18,380 nucleotides of DNA, from positions 1 to 18,380 of the forward strand of contig UQLO01000044.1 in the NCBI GenBank assembly GCA_900541865.1, in the 5' to 3' direction. The translations under genes were made by a program, and so were the position numbers. The notes below the pieces were generated by a model. The model had not been told where the DNA came from. It did no database searches and was given only the letters and a program-made list of their open reading frames with translations. The DNA is from an uncultured Porphyromonadaceae bacterium. Its GTDB lineage: Bacteria > Bacteroidota > Bacteroidia > Bacteroidales > Muribaculaceae. Shown in pieces: positions 7,396-15,510 of the stretch. Positions within the stretch are counted from its first letter, which is position 1, and the number at the start of each line of letters is the position of its first letter.

Positions 7396-9690
7396 TTACA
7401 TTTTTTTTGCGAACTCTCCCGGGGTCATACCCGTGCTTTCTTTGAAAACCATAGCCATATATTGGGGCGACGAGAAGCCGCACAGACGCGAAGTTTCGGC
7501 TACATTGTGGCGGCCGTCGGTCAGAAGGCGCCGGGCGGCTTCTATGCGCACAGCCCGCAGATACTCTTCGACCGACTTACCGGTGAGTCGGCGGAACTGC
7601 TTGCGCAGTTCGCCACGACTCAACCCGAGGGCGCCGGCGATGCGCTCTACGCGCAGGCCTGAGTCAACGTAAAGCTGCGAGCACTGCTCGCTGAGGCCTT
7701 CGAGCATGGCGTCGGAGAAGGTTGCGGTATGCTCGCGGTCGATGGTGCGGGCCACCACGCCTTCGAAAACCTTGCGCCGGCGCCGGCGTACTCTTGCGGT
7801 ATGCAGGCGTGCAAGCGCCAAACCGGCCAGTATAAGCGGGCAAATCCAGATTGCGACTATAGCGGCGACGTTGCGCCAAGTATAAGGTATTTCGACAGTC
7901 ACTGCGGTGCTTTGCTGCTGCCATCGCCCAAGGGCATCCGAAGCGCGAAGGTGCACCACGTTGTCGCCTGGCGCCAAGTTGGTGAGATGAAGGGTTTTGC
8001 GCTCTCCGAGGTCTATCCACTCATCGGAACCCTCCTGACGGTAGGAATACTTTATTGCTTCCGGTGCTTCGTAGCACAAAGCGGTGAAGCTGATGGTGGC
8101 GGCATTGGTGCCGTGGCGCTCGACCGCCGTCACCACCGGCTTGGACACCGGCGGCGAATCAAGTTCAGTCGGGTCTACGAGAATAACGCCGTCCCCGGTG
8201 CCGAAGGCGAGCCGGCCGTCGGCTAGCATCTGCGGTGCGGCCTCGGTCATAAGAAAGTCGCGGCAGGCATTCTCGGGAGTGACGGCTACTTCGGTATGGC
8301 CGCTTTCGTCGAGCAGCCTCAGACCGGCGGCGGAGACGAGCCATATGCGCCCGCTGCGGTCGGTAATTGCCGAGAGTGCCATTTCGACCCGGTTGCCCTC
8401 GCCGGGGAGGACTATAAGGTCCGGATATTCCGATAGCAGTACAGAGTCTGAAACTGCCGTCTGAACACCTCCGGTATACTGCGAGATGTATACCCGGCCG
8501 GACGGGGCCACCATAACGTCGAGCACATCGGCGTTGAGAAGCACCCGGCTGCCGTCGTCGCGGCCGCTGCCTTGCGGAAGCAGCAGAGTGCGGCGCGGGG
8601 ATTCTCCGGACAGACTCTCGGCGGGGTCGAAAGCGGCAACACCCATAGTCGTGGCGGCAAACATAAGCCCCGAAGGAGAGCAGGCAAGGCGACGTACCCG
8701 GTTTGCGGGGGCTTCTCTAAGGGTTGTAAATTCACGGAGGCGTATTTCGCCTGCCGCGCCCCCCTCTATCCTCATCGGCCCTCGGCCGAAGCCGGCTGCC
8801 CAAAGATATCCCTCACTATCGGGCGTAAAACCATATATGTCGGTAAATTCAAGGTCGATACCCCTGCGAAGTCTCCGAATTTTGTATTTGGTGTCGGTCT
8901 GCGGAGTGAGAATATCCAGAACACCGGATTTGGTGCCAATCCAGATCCGTCGCGACTCATCCTGATGAAAAGCATAAGGCGCCGGGCCATAGACGGCGGT
9001 GCTGTCGGCAGTCAAGGTACCGTCGGCCCTTAGATAGAGAATTTTGCCGTCGGCTCCGATGCGGCGTATGCGCCCCGAACGGCAGCCCACCCACAGCGAC
9101 GAGTCCGGAGCGGCGTAAAGGGCGTTCACACCACGGCGCTCCACACCCGGGAGCCTGATGAAACGGACACCGGGCAGTCCTGGCGACACAAACAGCAGCT
9201 TGTCGAAGCGGGCCATCCAAATATTGCCGTCGCGGTCGACCAACCAAGGCGCGGAGTCTATTCTGAAAGAAGCCAAAGCGGCATTAGGCCGGCGCATGCC
9301 GGGTCCGCCGAAAAAGCGCGCAGTGTCGTCGGCGGCCTCCCGGCGGAAAGTTCGGGTTGCCGGGTCGAGGCTGTAGACTCTGTGGGTATAGTTGCGAATC
9401 CGGATGAGTCCGGTGGCCGAATCGGGCCGCACGTACTCAATTCGGTTGTTGTCGAGGGTGACTCCATCGGTCGGCAGCGGCCGGAAAGGCTCAAATTCCC
9501 GGCCGTCGAAGCGGAAAAGTCCGTTCCACGATCCAATCCAGATGAATCCGTCGCTGTCCTGGGCAATAGCTTGGATATGTGCGCCACGCATTGCGGCCGG
9601 GAGGGAAAACTCCCTGACCGTCATTGCCGGAACACGCAGCACACTCAGCAGCGCAATAAATGCTGCAGCTATTACAAGCCGCCTACGCAC
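7396..9690 (-). CDS. Membrane-spanning regulator: Reg_prop propeller, Y_Y_Y, one TM helix, AraC HTH
   Basis: This 764-residue protein appears to sense a ligand in the periplasm and bind DNA with its cytosolic tail. I start it at GTG 9690, 1 nt after the nuclease stop. This gives a clean membrane-targeting sequence (VRRRLVIAAAFIALLSVL). The upstream in-frame ATG at 9765 would add proline-rich residues that are only an out-of-frame reading of the nuclease end. About nine Reg_prop-like strands follow (SDGFIWIGSWNGLFRFDG, RDGNIWMA, SSLWVGCRSG, RRIWIGTKSG, SGRIWLVSAAGLRLLDE). A Y_Y_Y domain lies at about 534-595, one TM helix at about 607-628, an RRRRR anchor, then the AraC domain at about 680-764 (LCGFSSPQYMAMVFKESTGMTP). 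Unlike hybrid two-component systems it has no HisKA, HATPase or receiver domain, and its sensor is shorter. It is the last gene of the operon and lies 125 nt upstream of the esterase, a plausible target. Confidence 0.88.
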   Translation of the reverse strand: MRRRLVIAAAFIALLSVLRVPAMTVREFSLPAAMRGAHIQAIAQDSDGFIWIGSWNGLFRFDGREFEPFRPLPTDGVTLDNNRIEYVRPDSATGLIRIRNYTHRVYSLDPATRTFRREAADDTARFFGGPGMRRPNAALASFRIDSAPWLVDRDGNIWMARFDKLLFVSPGLPGVRFIRLPGVERRGVNALYAAPDSSLWVGCRSGRIRRIGADGKILYLRADGTLTADSTAVYGPAPYAFHQDESRRIWIGTKSGVLDILTPQTDTKYKIRRLRRGIDLEFTDIYGFTPDSEGYLWAAGFGRGPMRIEGGAAGEIRLREFTTLREAPANRVRRLACSPSGLMFAATTMGVAAFDPAESLSGESPRRTLLLPQGSGRDDGSRVLLNADVLDVMVAPSGRVYISQYTGGVQTAVSDSVLLSEYPDLIVLPGEGNRVEMALSAITDRSGRIWLVSAAGLRLLDESGHTEVAVTPENACRDFLMTEAAPQMLADGRLAFGTGDGVILVDPTELDSPPVSKPVVTAVERHGTNAATISFTALCYEAPEAIKYSYRQEGSDEWIDLGERKTLHLTNLAPGDNVVHLRASDALGRWQQQSTAVTVEIPYTWRNVAAIVAIWICPLILAGLALARLHTARVRRRRRKVFEGVVARTIDREHTATFSDAMLEGLSEQCSQLYVDSGLRVERIAGALGLSRGELRKQFRRLTGKSVEEYLRAVRIEAARRLLTDGRHNVAETSRLCGFSSPQYMAMVFKESTGMTPGEFAKKM

Positions 9691-9691
9691 C

Positions 9692-10492
9692 TTAGAAGTC
9701 GGAGGGATTGCGGGTGGAGGCGGGGTCGAAGATGGCGTTGAGGATGGTTGCCAGACGCAGGCCACCTTTGAGGAGCTGGCGCTCTACCACGGGTGTCCAC
9801 TCGGCTATTTCGTTGTAGGATATTTGGCTGCCGCTCGGGAAGGCTTCGTAGATGCGGGTTGCTTCCTGCCAGGACTCTTTGGCCCAGTCGTCGAGATTGC
9901 CTTGGCCGATTTGCTCGGCGGCTTCGGGACTGAGACGGTCGAGTTGGTCGGTCCACTCGGTGTAGGTCCAGGCATGGGCGGCTTCGGGAAGACGGGTGTC
10001 CCACACGGTGTGGAGGTTGGTGCCGGAATTGAAGAAGCGCACCTGTGTGCGGTTGCCGCCCAGGTCGCTCTTATGACCCATATGCATAGGCTGGTGCATG
10101 TCGCCAACAAGGTGTATCACCATCTTGAGGGCGAGGTTTTTGCGGTTGTCGGCCGCTGTGGGGTCTTTGAGCACGGCAATCTGAGCGCGCAAGGCTGTTA
10201 TGATGTCGCCGCTCTCGAAGGGCGGAACGTCGTCGTAGTTCTGGTCGGCGTCGATATTTTTATAATGCCATGTCTTGGAGTAGGCGTACTCGGGAGTGTG
10301 GCTGGCGTTGTCGAGCCAGTTTGCCCAGTATACGGGGCTCATGCCTTCGAGCAGTCGGCCGACGGAGTCGGCGGTGGCCTCGGTGAAGTGTCGCTCGGCG
10401 ATGTTGGCCACTGTGTCGTGACCCTTCTGCCCCCAGGCGAAAGCGCTCAGGGCCACCGTGCATGCCGTCAGGAAAAGGAGTGTTTTCTTCAT
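9692..10492 (-). CDS. S1/P1-type zinc nuclease, secreted
   Basis: This 266-residue precursor belongs to the S1/P1 nuclease family, trinuclear-zinc enzymes that cut single-stranded DNA and RNA to 5'-nucleotides. I chose the ATG at 10492 because it opens a classical signal peptide (MKKTLLFLTA...SAFA). Cleavage there leaves Trp as the mature N-terminus, which this family uses as a zinc ligand. The other ligands are all visible in order: Trp20 and His25 (WGQKGH), Asp61 (WLDNASH), His76 (WHYKN), His127, Asp131 and His137 (HLVGDMHQPMH), then His161 and Asp165 (NLHTVWD). The enzyme is therefore probably active in the periplasm or outside the cell, perhaps scavenging nucleotides. It lies 28 nt after the M16-like gene, and its stop is 1 nt from the regulator start. 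Confidence 0.93.
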   Translation of the reverse strand: MKKTLLFLTACTVALSAFAWGQKGHDTVANIAERHFTEATADSVGRLLEGMSPVYWANWLDNASHTPEYAYSKTWHYKNIDADQNYDDVPPFESGDIITALRAQIAVLKDPTAADNRKNLALKMVIHLVGDMHQPMHMGHKSDLGGNRTQVRFFNSGTNLHTVWDTRLPEAAHAWTYTEWTDQLDRLSPEAAEQIGQGNLDDWAKESWQEATRIYEAFPSGSQISYNEIAEWTPVVERQLLKGGLRLATILNAIFDPASTRNPSDF

Positions 10493-10520
10493 GGTTGTGT
10501 AGTATTTGTTTTTTTGAATT

Positions 10521-11792
10521 TCAAGCTCCTGCAACTGCGATCCGGAGTTCGGCCGGATTGAGATATTTTGCAGCCATATCCGCGATTACCTCCGGCGAAA
10601 GCTCGCTTATAGCCTGCTGCTGACGAGCGAAATAATCGTCGGGAAGGGCCACGGTGCGCCGCAGCATATACTGGCCGAGGATGGTATCGGGGTTGTCGAG
10701 GGTCTGGAGAGCTTCTGTAAGGGCGTGCATACGCAGTCGCTCAAGCTCTTCGCCTCGGGGCGGCTCGGTGGCGAGGCGTCGCATCTCGGCGGCAAGGCCG
10801 TCGAGCACGGCCGACACTTTATCGTGGCTGCACTGGGCGCTGATATTGACGTAAGCACCGTCGGCCAAGGCACACAGTGCTGCCGAGACTCCATAAGTGA
10901 GGCCCTGTCGCTCGCGCAATTCGCTCATCAGACGGCTGCCGAAGTAGCCGCCCAGAGCCATCACGGCCAAGCGCAGGTTGTGGTAGTCCTTATGTGTGCG
11001 GTTGATCTCCTCCATACCGGCCACGACAGCACTCTGGCGGGCATAGTCGCGCACTATGCGGCGCACGCCCGGCGCCTGCTGTTCGAATGGTCGCACTCGG
11101 GGCGTCATGCCGACACGGTCGGGGAAAACTTCCAGGAAGTCGGTGCAGGCACTGAGGATGTCGTCCGTTATGTCGCCGCTCAGGTAGGCATGGCATCCGC
11201 GGGCCCCGCATAGCGAGGCGTGGTAACGCCGGAGGTCGTCGGGGGTGACGGCGCGAACGTCGTCGGCGCCGGCGATGCGCGACGATGGATGGTCGGGTCC
11301 GCAAACCATTGCCGCGCACTCGCGCACAGCCAGTGTCGGCATCTGCTTGGCCACGTAGTTGAGGCGCGCTGTCTCGGCCGTTTTGGCTGCCTCAAGCTCT
11401 TTTTCGCCGAAGAGGGGTGCGGTGAAGATGTCCTTCATCAACGCCATCAGCGGGGCGGCTCGGCGGCACAGCATACCGAGGCGGAAGCCGGTGTGGTGAT
11501 TACTGCGTATTGGCGAATAGCGGGCGCCGTTGAAGTCGAGTTCCTCGGAAACTTCGAGTGCCGTAAGGTTGCGTGTTCCTTCGGCGAGAAGTTGCGAGTA
11601 GAGCGACTGCAGAGCCGGATTGGCACACTCCTCCGCTCCGCCGTCGAAGACAAGGCGCAGTGTGGCAACGGGTTGGTCGCCACCGCGGAAGACGTGGAGC
11701 GTCACGCCGTTTGGAAGCACCCTCACCTGCTCCGGTGGCAGCGAAAGCCGCTCTATTGCGTGGTGCTCGGGAGCTTTGGTGCGGTCAATCAT
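10521..11792 (-). CDS. M16-family protein lacking the zinc motif (inactive-subunit type)
   Basis: This 423-residue protein has the M16 (insulinase/mitochondrial processing peptidase) fold. I start it at the ATG at 11792, overlapping the kdsB stop by 8 nt. The frame upstream is only a shadow of kdsB. Two M16 halves are seen. The first has VLPNGVTLHVF and EGTRNLTALEVSEELDFNGA. The second has RLMSELRERQGLTYGVSA, which carries the Arg/Tyr motif of the C-terminal domain. Where active members have HxxEH just before '-GT', this protein reads LQSLYSQLLAEGT, so both His and the Glu are absent at about residues 62-66. No signal peptide is visible, so it is probably cytosolic. In this family such copies often pair with an active subunit. 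None is encoded here. Confidence 0.88.
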   Translation of the reverse strand: MIDRTKAPEHHAIERLSLPPEQVRVLPNGVTLHVFRGGDQPVATLRLVFDGGAEECANPALQSLYSQLLAEGTRNLTALEVSEELDFNGARYSPIRSNHHTGFRLGMLCRRAAPLMALMKDIFTAPLFGEKELEAAKTAETARLNYVAKQMPTLAVRECAAMVCGPDHPSSRIAGADDVRAVTPDDLRRYHASLCGARGCHAYLSGDITDDILSACTDFLEVFPDRVGMTPRVRPFEQQAPGVRRIVRDYARQSAVVAGMEEINRTHKDYHNLRLAVMALGGYFGSRLMSELRERQGLTYGVSAALCALADGAYVNISAQCSHDKVSAVLDGLAAEMRRLATEPPRGEELERLRMHALTEALQTLDNPDTILGQYMLRRTVALPDDYFARQQQAISELSPEVIADMAAKYLNPAELRIAVAGA

Positions 11793-12546
11793 GGTCGCTG
11801 TCGAGGAATTGCAGGGCATTTTCGAGGTCGGCGGGTGTGTCGATGCCGATTGTGGGAGCTTCAGTGATAGCCATGCGGATTCGGTAGCCGTTCTGAAGCC
11901 AGCGCAGCTGCTCGAGGCTCTCGGCGAGCTCCAGAGGCGACTGGGGCAAGGCTGTAAGGCGCGCCAGCACGTCGGCCTTGTAGGCGTAGACGCCCACGTG
12001 GGTGTGGAACTGCACTTTCTCCAGCCAGTGCTTCCAGTCGACGCTGCGCACATAGGGTATGATCGAGCGGGAGAAATAAAGAGCGTTCATGCGGGCATCC
12101 ATCACCACCTTGACCAGATTGGGGTCGAATAGGGCGTCGAAGCCCAAAGACGCATCGAAGGGACGGGCAAGAGAGGCTATCTCCACCTCGGTGTCGGCGA
12201 AACACGCCTTGACAGCCTCTATCTGCGAAAGAGCGATGAAGGGCTCGTCGCCCTGTATGTTGATGACTACATCGGCGTCGGAGCCGAGGATGCAGTAGGC
12301 CTCGTAGACGCGGTCAGTGCCGCTGCGGTGCTCTGTGGAAGTCATCACGGCTTTGCCGCCGAAGTCGTCCACTGCGGAGGCTATTCGGGCGTCGTCGGTT
12401 GCCACGAAGACATTTTCAGCGCCCAGCACGGCCGCCACGCGCGAATAGACGCGCTCTATCATGGTCTTTCCGCCCAAGTCGGCGAGCGGTTTGCCCGGAA
12501 AGCGGCTCGAGCCATAGCGGGCGGGTATGATAGCTATGAATTTCAT
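11785..12546 (-). CDS. kdsB: 3-deoxy-manno-octulosonate cytidylyltransferase (CMP-Kdo synthetase)
   Basis: This 253-residue enzyme joins CTP and Kdo to make CMP-Kdo, the activated sugar for the LPS inner core, in the cytosol. Length and motifs are typical: the nucleotide-binding N-terminus IPARYGSSRFPGKPL, then ATDD, EHRSGTDRVYEA, the metal-site region INIQGDEPF, and HVGVYAYK, with IDTPADLENA near the end. The ATG at 12546 overlaps the NfeD stop as ATGA, and its own stop overlaps the M16-like start by 8 nt, so translation is probably coupled across the three genes. No kdsA or kdsC lies in the window. Confidence 0.97.
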   Translation of the reverse strand: MKFIAIIPARYGSSRFPGKPLADLGGKTMIERVYSRVAAVLGAENVFVATDDARIASAVDDFGGKAVMTSTEHRSGTDRVYEAYCILGSDADVVINIQGDEPFIALSQIEAVKACFADTEVEIASLARPFDASLGFDALFDPNLVKVVMDARMNALYFSRSIIPYVRSVDWKHWLEKVQFHTHVGVYAYKADVLARLTALPQSPLELAESLEQLRWLQNGYRIRMAITEAPTIGIDTPADLENALQFLDSDHD

Positions 12547-13895
12547 GCTTTTTTCAGAGGCTCAGCCACGTAAAGCTGAGCGTTTTCGTATTTTACTATT
12601 TTCACATTGCGCCCGGCGGGTATAAATTCACCGGTCGAGACGGCATCGAAGGTCGTCGACCCCACAGCGATCTTGCCGGCCGGGCGAAGTATGGTCACAG
12701 TGGTAGCCTCCTGGCCGACGTAGCGCGCCGGGGTCATGTCGACGCCTATAAATCCATCAGAGTCTGTAAGTTCAGCAGTTAGCCGAGTATGATTACGCAG
12801 GAATTTGGGGCCCCGCGGAGATGTGAGGTACAGCACCGCCAGTATTGCCAAGGCCGAACCTATACCTAAGGTTATCAACGCATTGCCCAACGACGACATA
12901 TCGAAGCCCGTGATGCTGTCGGACGACATTGCGGCTCCGCACAAAGCCACTGCCACGGCCACCATACCGCAAATGCCCGTAACACCGAAGCCCGGTATGA
13001 CGAACACCTCCAGAGCAATGAGCACCACACCCGCGATGAAGGTAATGAGAATCCATGCGGGAAGTGTGGCCGACACTATCATAGGCAGGAAGTAGAGAAC
13101 GGCGGCTACAATGGCCACGGCGGCCGCCACTCCCAGCCCCGGCGAGTGCATCTCCATGTATATGCCGCCTAAGATGAACATCACCAGCACGGCACGCACG
13201 CCGGCGCTTGCCAAAAAGCCCAGCAAGGTGTCGGAGAAACTCGGATTGTAGGTTTCTATGGTTGGCTCCTGTATGTCGAGCTGTTCGAGCACGGCGGGAA
13301 GGTCGGCGGCGATACCCTCGGCATAATGAACGCTCAAGGCAGCATCTGCCGTGAGCGACAGCGAAGTATCCGGCTCTACCATAGCGGCGGCAATTTCGGG
13401 CGACCGGCGCCATTGACCGCTGTCCGGTCCGGCGCTGTAGCGGCCGTGGTGTTCGGCGGTTGCCCGCATCATGTTAATCATGTAGCTTTGGTACTTGCGG
13501 GGCATGGGTTCGCCCTGGCCGTTGACCACCGTCGCCGAGCCCATAGATGCTCCGGGCGCCATGAAGACGCTGTCGCAAGCAAGGGCGATGAGCGCTCCGG
13601 CGGAGGCAGCGTTGTTGTCGACAAAGGCAATGGTCGGAATCTCCAGCCGCATAATGGCCGTGCGGATGCTGTCGGCGGCATCCAGAGCGCCGCCGTAGGT
13701 ATTGAGTTTCACCACAACGAAGTCGGCCCGCATATCGGTGGCGCGCCGGCAACCGGAGAGGAACTCGCGGGCTGCGGTCATGTCTATTTCGCGCTGCACC
13801 GGAATTACGAACACTTTGCTCGAAGCAGCTGCCGGAAGCGCCGCCACCAGCATCAGAAGCAGTATAGCCAGAAGGCGGTCCGATATTTTTTTCAT
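12543..13895 (-). CDS. Long-form NfeD: ClpP-like membrane serine protease with OB-fold
   Basis: This 450-residue membrane protein matches the long NfeD (NfeD1b) form. It has a signal/anchor helix (8-25) and a ClpP/crotonase-like protease domain (about 27-205). LNTYGGALDAAD resembles the conserved oxyanion segment LNTPGG. NNAASAGALIA carries the likely catalytic Ser98, and Lys134 (PRKYQSYM) is the likely partner, matching the Ser-Lys dyad known in archaeal PH1510. Four or five transmembrane helices follow (about 225-360), then the C-terminal NfeD OB domain (about 375-447). Archaeal homologues cleave stomatin-like proteins. No stomatin/SPFH gene is adjacent here. The gene starts 45 nt after the ThiE-like stop and overlaps kdsB by 4 nt. 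Confidence 0.93.
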   Translation of the reverse strand: MKKISDRLLAILLLMLVAALPAAASSKVFVIPVQREIDMTAAREFLSGCRRATDMRADFVVVKLNTYGGALDAADSIRTAIMRLEIPTIAFVDNNAASAGALIALACDSVFMAPGASMGSATVVNGQGEPMPRKYQSYMINMMRATAEHHGRYSAGPDSGQWRRSPEIAAAMVEPDTSLSLTADAALSVHYAEGIAADLPAVLEQLDIQEPTIETYNPSFSDTLLGFLASAGVRAVLVMFILGGIYMEMHSPGLGVAAAVAIVAAVLYFLPMIVSATLPAWILITFIAGVVLIALEVFVIPGFGVTGICGMVAVAVALCGAAMSSDSITGFDMSSLGNALITLGIGSALAILAVLYLTSPRGPKFLRNHTRLTAELTDSDGFIGVDMTPARYVGQEATTVTILRPAGKIAVGSTTFDAVSTGEFIPAGRNVKIVKYENAQLYVAEPLKKA

Positions 13896-13940
13896 TATGC
13901 GATGTGATGAAGATTGTTTGGGTTAAAGAAACGGGGCGGC

Positions 13941-14504
13941 TCAGATTTCCAGAGCTTTGAGCATGGAGCGGATGTAGTCCGCAGGGTCGTCGCCCTCGAA
14001 GACATCGGCCGTGCAGACGCCGTCGTAGCCCGACAGGCGCAATTGCGGGCAGTCGTCGAGGGCATAGTCGCCGAGAGCCACGAAGGGAATAAGAGCGCCC
14101 TTGTGGCGAACCTTCCTGACTATCTCGGCCGGCTGTCGCGTCGTCATAGCCACATAGTCGATATCGGCCTTGTCGTAGGCCACGATAGTTTCCGGGTCCT
14201 CGCAGCAGGCGCCAATGATAGCCTCCGGGCCCCATTGTTCGCGCAGGGCAGCGGCGTCAGCGCCGGCCTCCAGCAGGATGCCGTGCACACCGAGCTCACG
14301 CGCCATCTCCGGGTTGCCGAAGAAGGTTAGGATAGTCTGGTTTTCGCGGCAAAGGGGCAGCAGCTCGCGCCCAAGCTCGCGGAGGTCGCCGTCGGACATG
14401 CCTTCGCAACGAAGCACAAGCCACTGGCAGCCGCCCTCGATGGCTATCTGGGCCTGCTCGGCGATGGAATAGCGGTCGTTCTGACCAAGTAGTATCTGTA
14501 GCAT
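13941..14504 (-). CDS. ThiE/TenI-like TIM-barrel protein, divergent
   Basis: This 187-residue cytosolic protein reads as a shortened thiamine-phosphate-synthase/TenI-like barrel. Visible strands are GGCQWLVLRCEG (family: QLR-K), ARELGVHGILLEAGAD (family: GVHLGQ-D), AIIGACCEDPETIVAYDKADIDYVAM (family: iG-S-h--ea--A---gaDYi) and IPFVALGDYALDD (family: iPvvAiGGi). The final strand is GYDGVCTADVF. Several positions that bind substrate in ThiE differ: the Lys of QLReK, the GQ after GVHL and the T-TK loop (here MTTRQ). It is also about 20-30 residues short. Thiamine phosphate synthase activity is therefore doubtful, and a TenI-like or unrelated role is possible. It starts 2 nt after the lipoprotein stop, in an envelope-gene operon rather than a thi cluster. 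Confidence 0.7.
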   Translation of the reverse strand: MLQILLGQNDRYSIAEQAQIAIEGGCQWLVLRCEGMSDGDLRELGRELLPLCRENQTILTFFGNPEMARELGVHGILLEAGADAAALREQWGPEAIIGACCEDPETIVAYDKADIDYVAMTTRQPAEIVRKVRHKGALIPFVALGDYALDDCPQLRLSGYDGVCTADVFEGDDPADYIRSMLKALEI

Positions 14505-14506
14505 AT

Positions 14507-15346
14507 TTATTCGCTTAGCAGCAATTGTTTGCCATAGTCGGTGAGGAGGGAATCGACGGTATATGCGGGCACCGGGACGTTGATGATGCCTTGGGCGAAG
14601 CTCGCAACCTCATACGGCTGATAGACGAAGACAACGTCGCCGTCGGGCTCTACGGTGAAGTTATTGTCGGCGGGCAGCGTTTCGATGGTGGTGCTTCCGA
14701 TGGAGCCGGTCATGCGCTCGGCAGTCGTGCGGATCACGCCGGGAAGAGCCTGCAGGCCTTCCGGGGTGAAGATATCGGAGAGGCCGAACACGCGGGCACC
14801 CTCAATGTCGTAGTTCACATAAGAGATGCCGTACATTCCGTGGGCGGCATGGGGAGCGTAGCTGTCGGTCGAAACGGCGTAGCTCAGTATCTTCTGTGTG
14901 AGCGACTGCACATAGCCTTCGACGCTGACAAAGCCGTCGTAGTCGTTTCCGGCGGCGGCCGAAGCGGCCAGGCTGTCGGTGGCGGCCTCGGTGAGTTCCA
15001 GCGGTGTCAGGGCAAACCCGAATTCGCCGGCCGACTTGCGGAAATAGTCCTGCGGGAGGCTCACGCCGTCGGTGCTGCCGAAGGCCATCCGGCGGATGGT
15101 GTCCTGAAGGCCGTTGACGTCGTTGCCGTAGACCTTGGTGGGCATCAAAAGGTTGGCTCGGCAGGCCACGCGCAGATTTGCGTCGGTGCCGTATTCCTCG
15201 GCGGAGCCGTCGAGGGTGAAAGCGGCAGCTTCGCGCCGGTCGTCGAAGCATATGCTGCCGCCGTTGTTGTCCGAACGATTGCACGACACAACGGCAGCCG
15301 CGAAGGCCAGTGTGGAGCACAGGGAGAGAGACGTTGCTTTTTTCAT
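14507..15346 (-). CDS. Lipoprotein with DUF3298 (RsiV-like) domain
   Basis: This 279-residue protein begins MKKATSLSLC and has a lipobox-like AVVSC with the acylated Cys at residue 22, so it is probably anchored in the inner or outer membrane facing the periplasm. The C-terminal half (about 165-270) fits the DUF3298 pattern: GLSDIFTPEGLQALPGVI, then a short stretch reading NNFTVEPDGDVVFVYQPYEV, then AQGIINVPVPAYTVDSLL. Related proteins include the Bacillus anti-sigma factor RsiV and many Bacteroidales lipoproteins of unknown role. No sigma factor is adjacent, so an RsiV role is not supported. It is the first gene of the minus-strand run down to 7396. The start is the only good ATG before the signal sequence. 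Confidence 0.8.
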   Translation of the reverse strand: MKKATSLSLCSTLAFAAAVVSCNRSDNNGGSICFDDRREAAAFTLDGSAEEYGTDANLRVACRANLLMPTKVYGNDVNGLQDTIRRMAFGSTDGVSLPQDYFRKSAGEFGFALTPLELTEAATDSLAASAAAGNDYDGFVSVEGYVQSLTQKILSYAVSTDSYAPHAAHGMYGISYVNYDIEGARVFGLSDIFTPEGLQALPGVIRTTAERMTGSIGSTTIETLPADNNFTVEPDGDVVFVYQPYEVASFAQGIINVPVPAYTVDSLLTDYGKQLLLSE

Positions 15347-15510
15347 AATAGCTGAGTGTTGTAATTTTTATGAAAAACGTCTTGAAAGGTAAACGGGTTC
15401 GTATTCCCCGGTGGGGGGACTTTTGATTTTAAATCATTTAACCTCGCTACCGGCCGGCCTACCGCCCATCGCGGGGTTGCGGGGAGGCACCGGGCCTCTT
15501 CTATAGCAAG

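Noticed and set aside
9392..10561. 389-residue open frame on the plus strand
   Set aside because: It is antisense across the regulator and nuclease, both of which have clear motifs on the minus strand.
11793..12053. N-terminal extension of the M16-like protein
   Set aside because: The residues are Ser/Thr/Pro-rich and are the kdsB sequence read in another frame. The ATG at 11792 is a natural coupled start.
14507..15346. RsiV anti-sigma factor assignment for the DUF3298-like lipoprotein
   Set aside because: No extracytoplasmic sigma factor gene is adjacent, and the protein has a lipobox instead of a single-pass anchor with a cytosolic sigma-binding end.
15392..15480. Promoter for the lipoprotein operon
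   Set aside because: TACCTTTC (minus strand 15391-15384) is a 7 of 8 match to the -7 box, but no -33 TTTG lies at 19-21 nt, so I did not list it as a feature.
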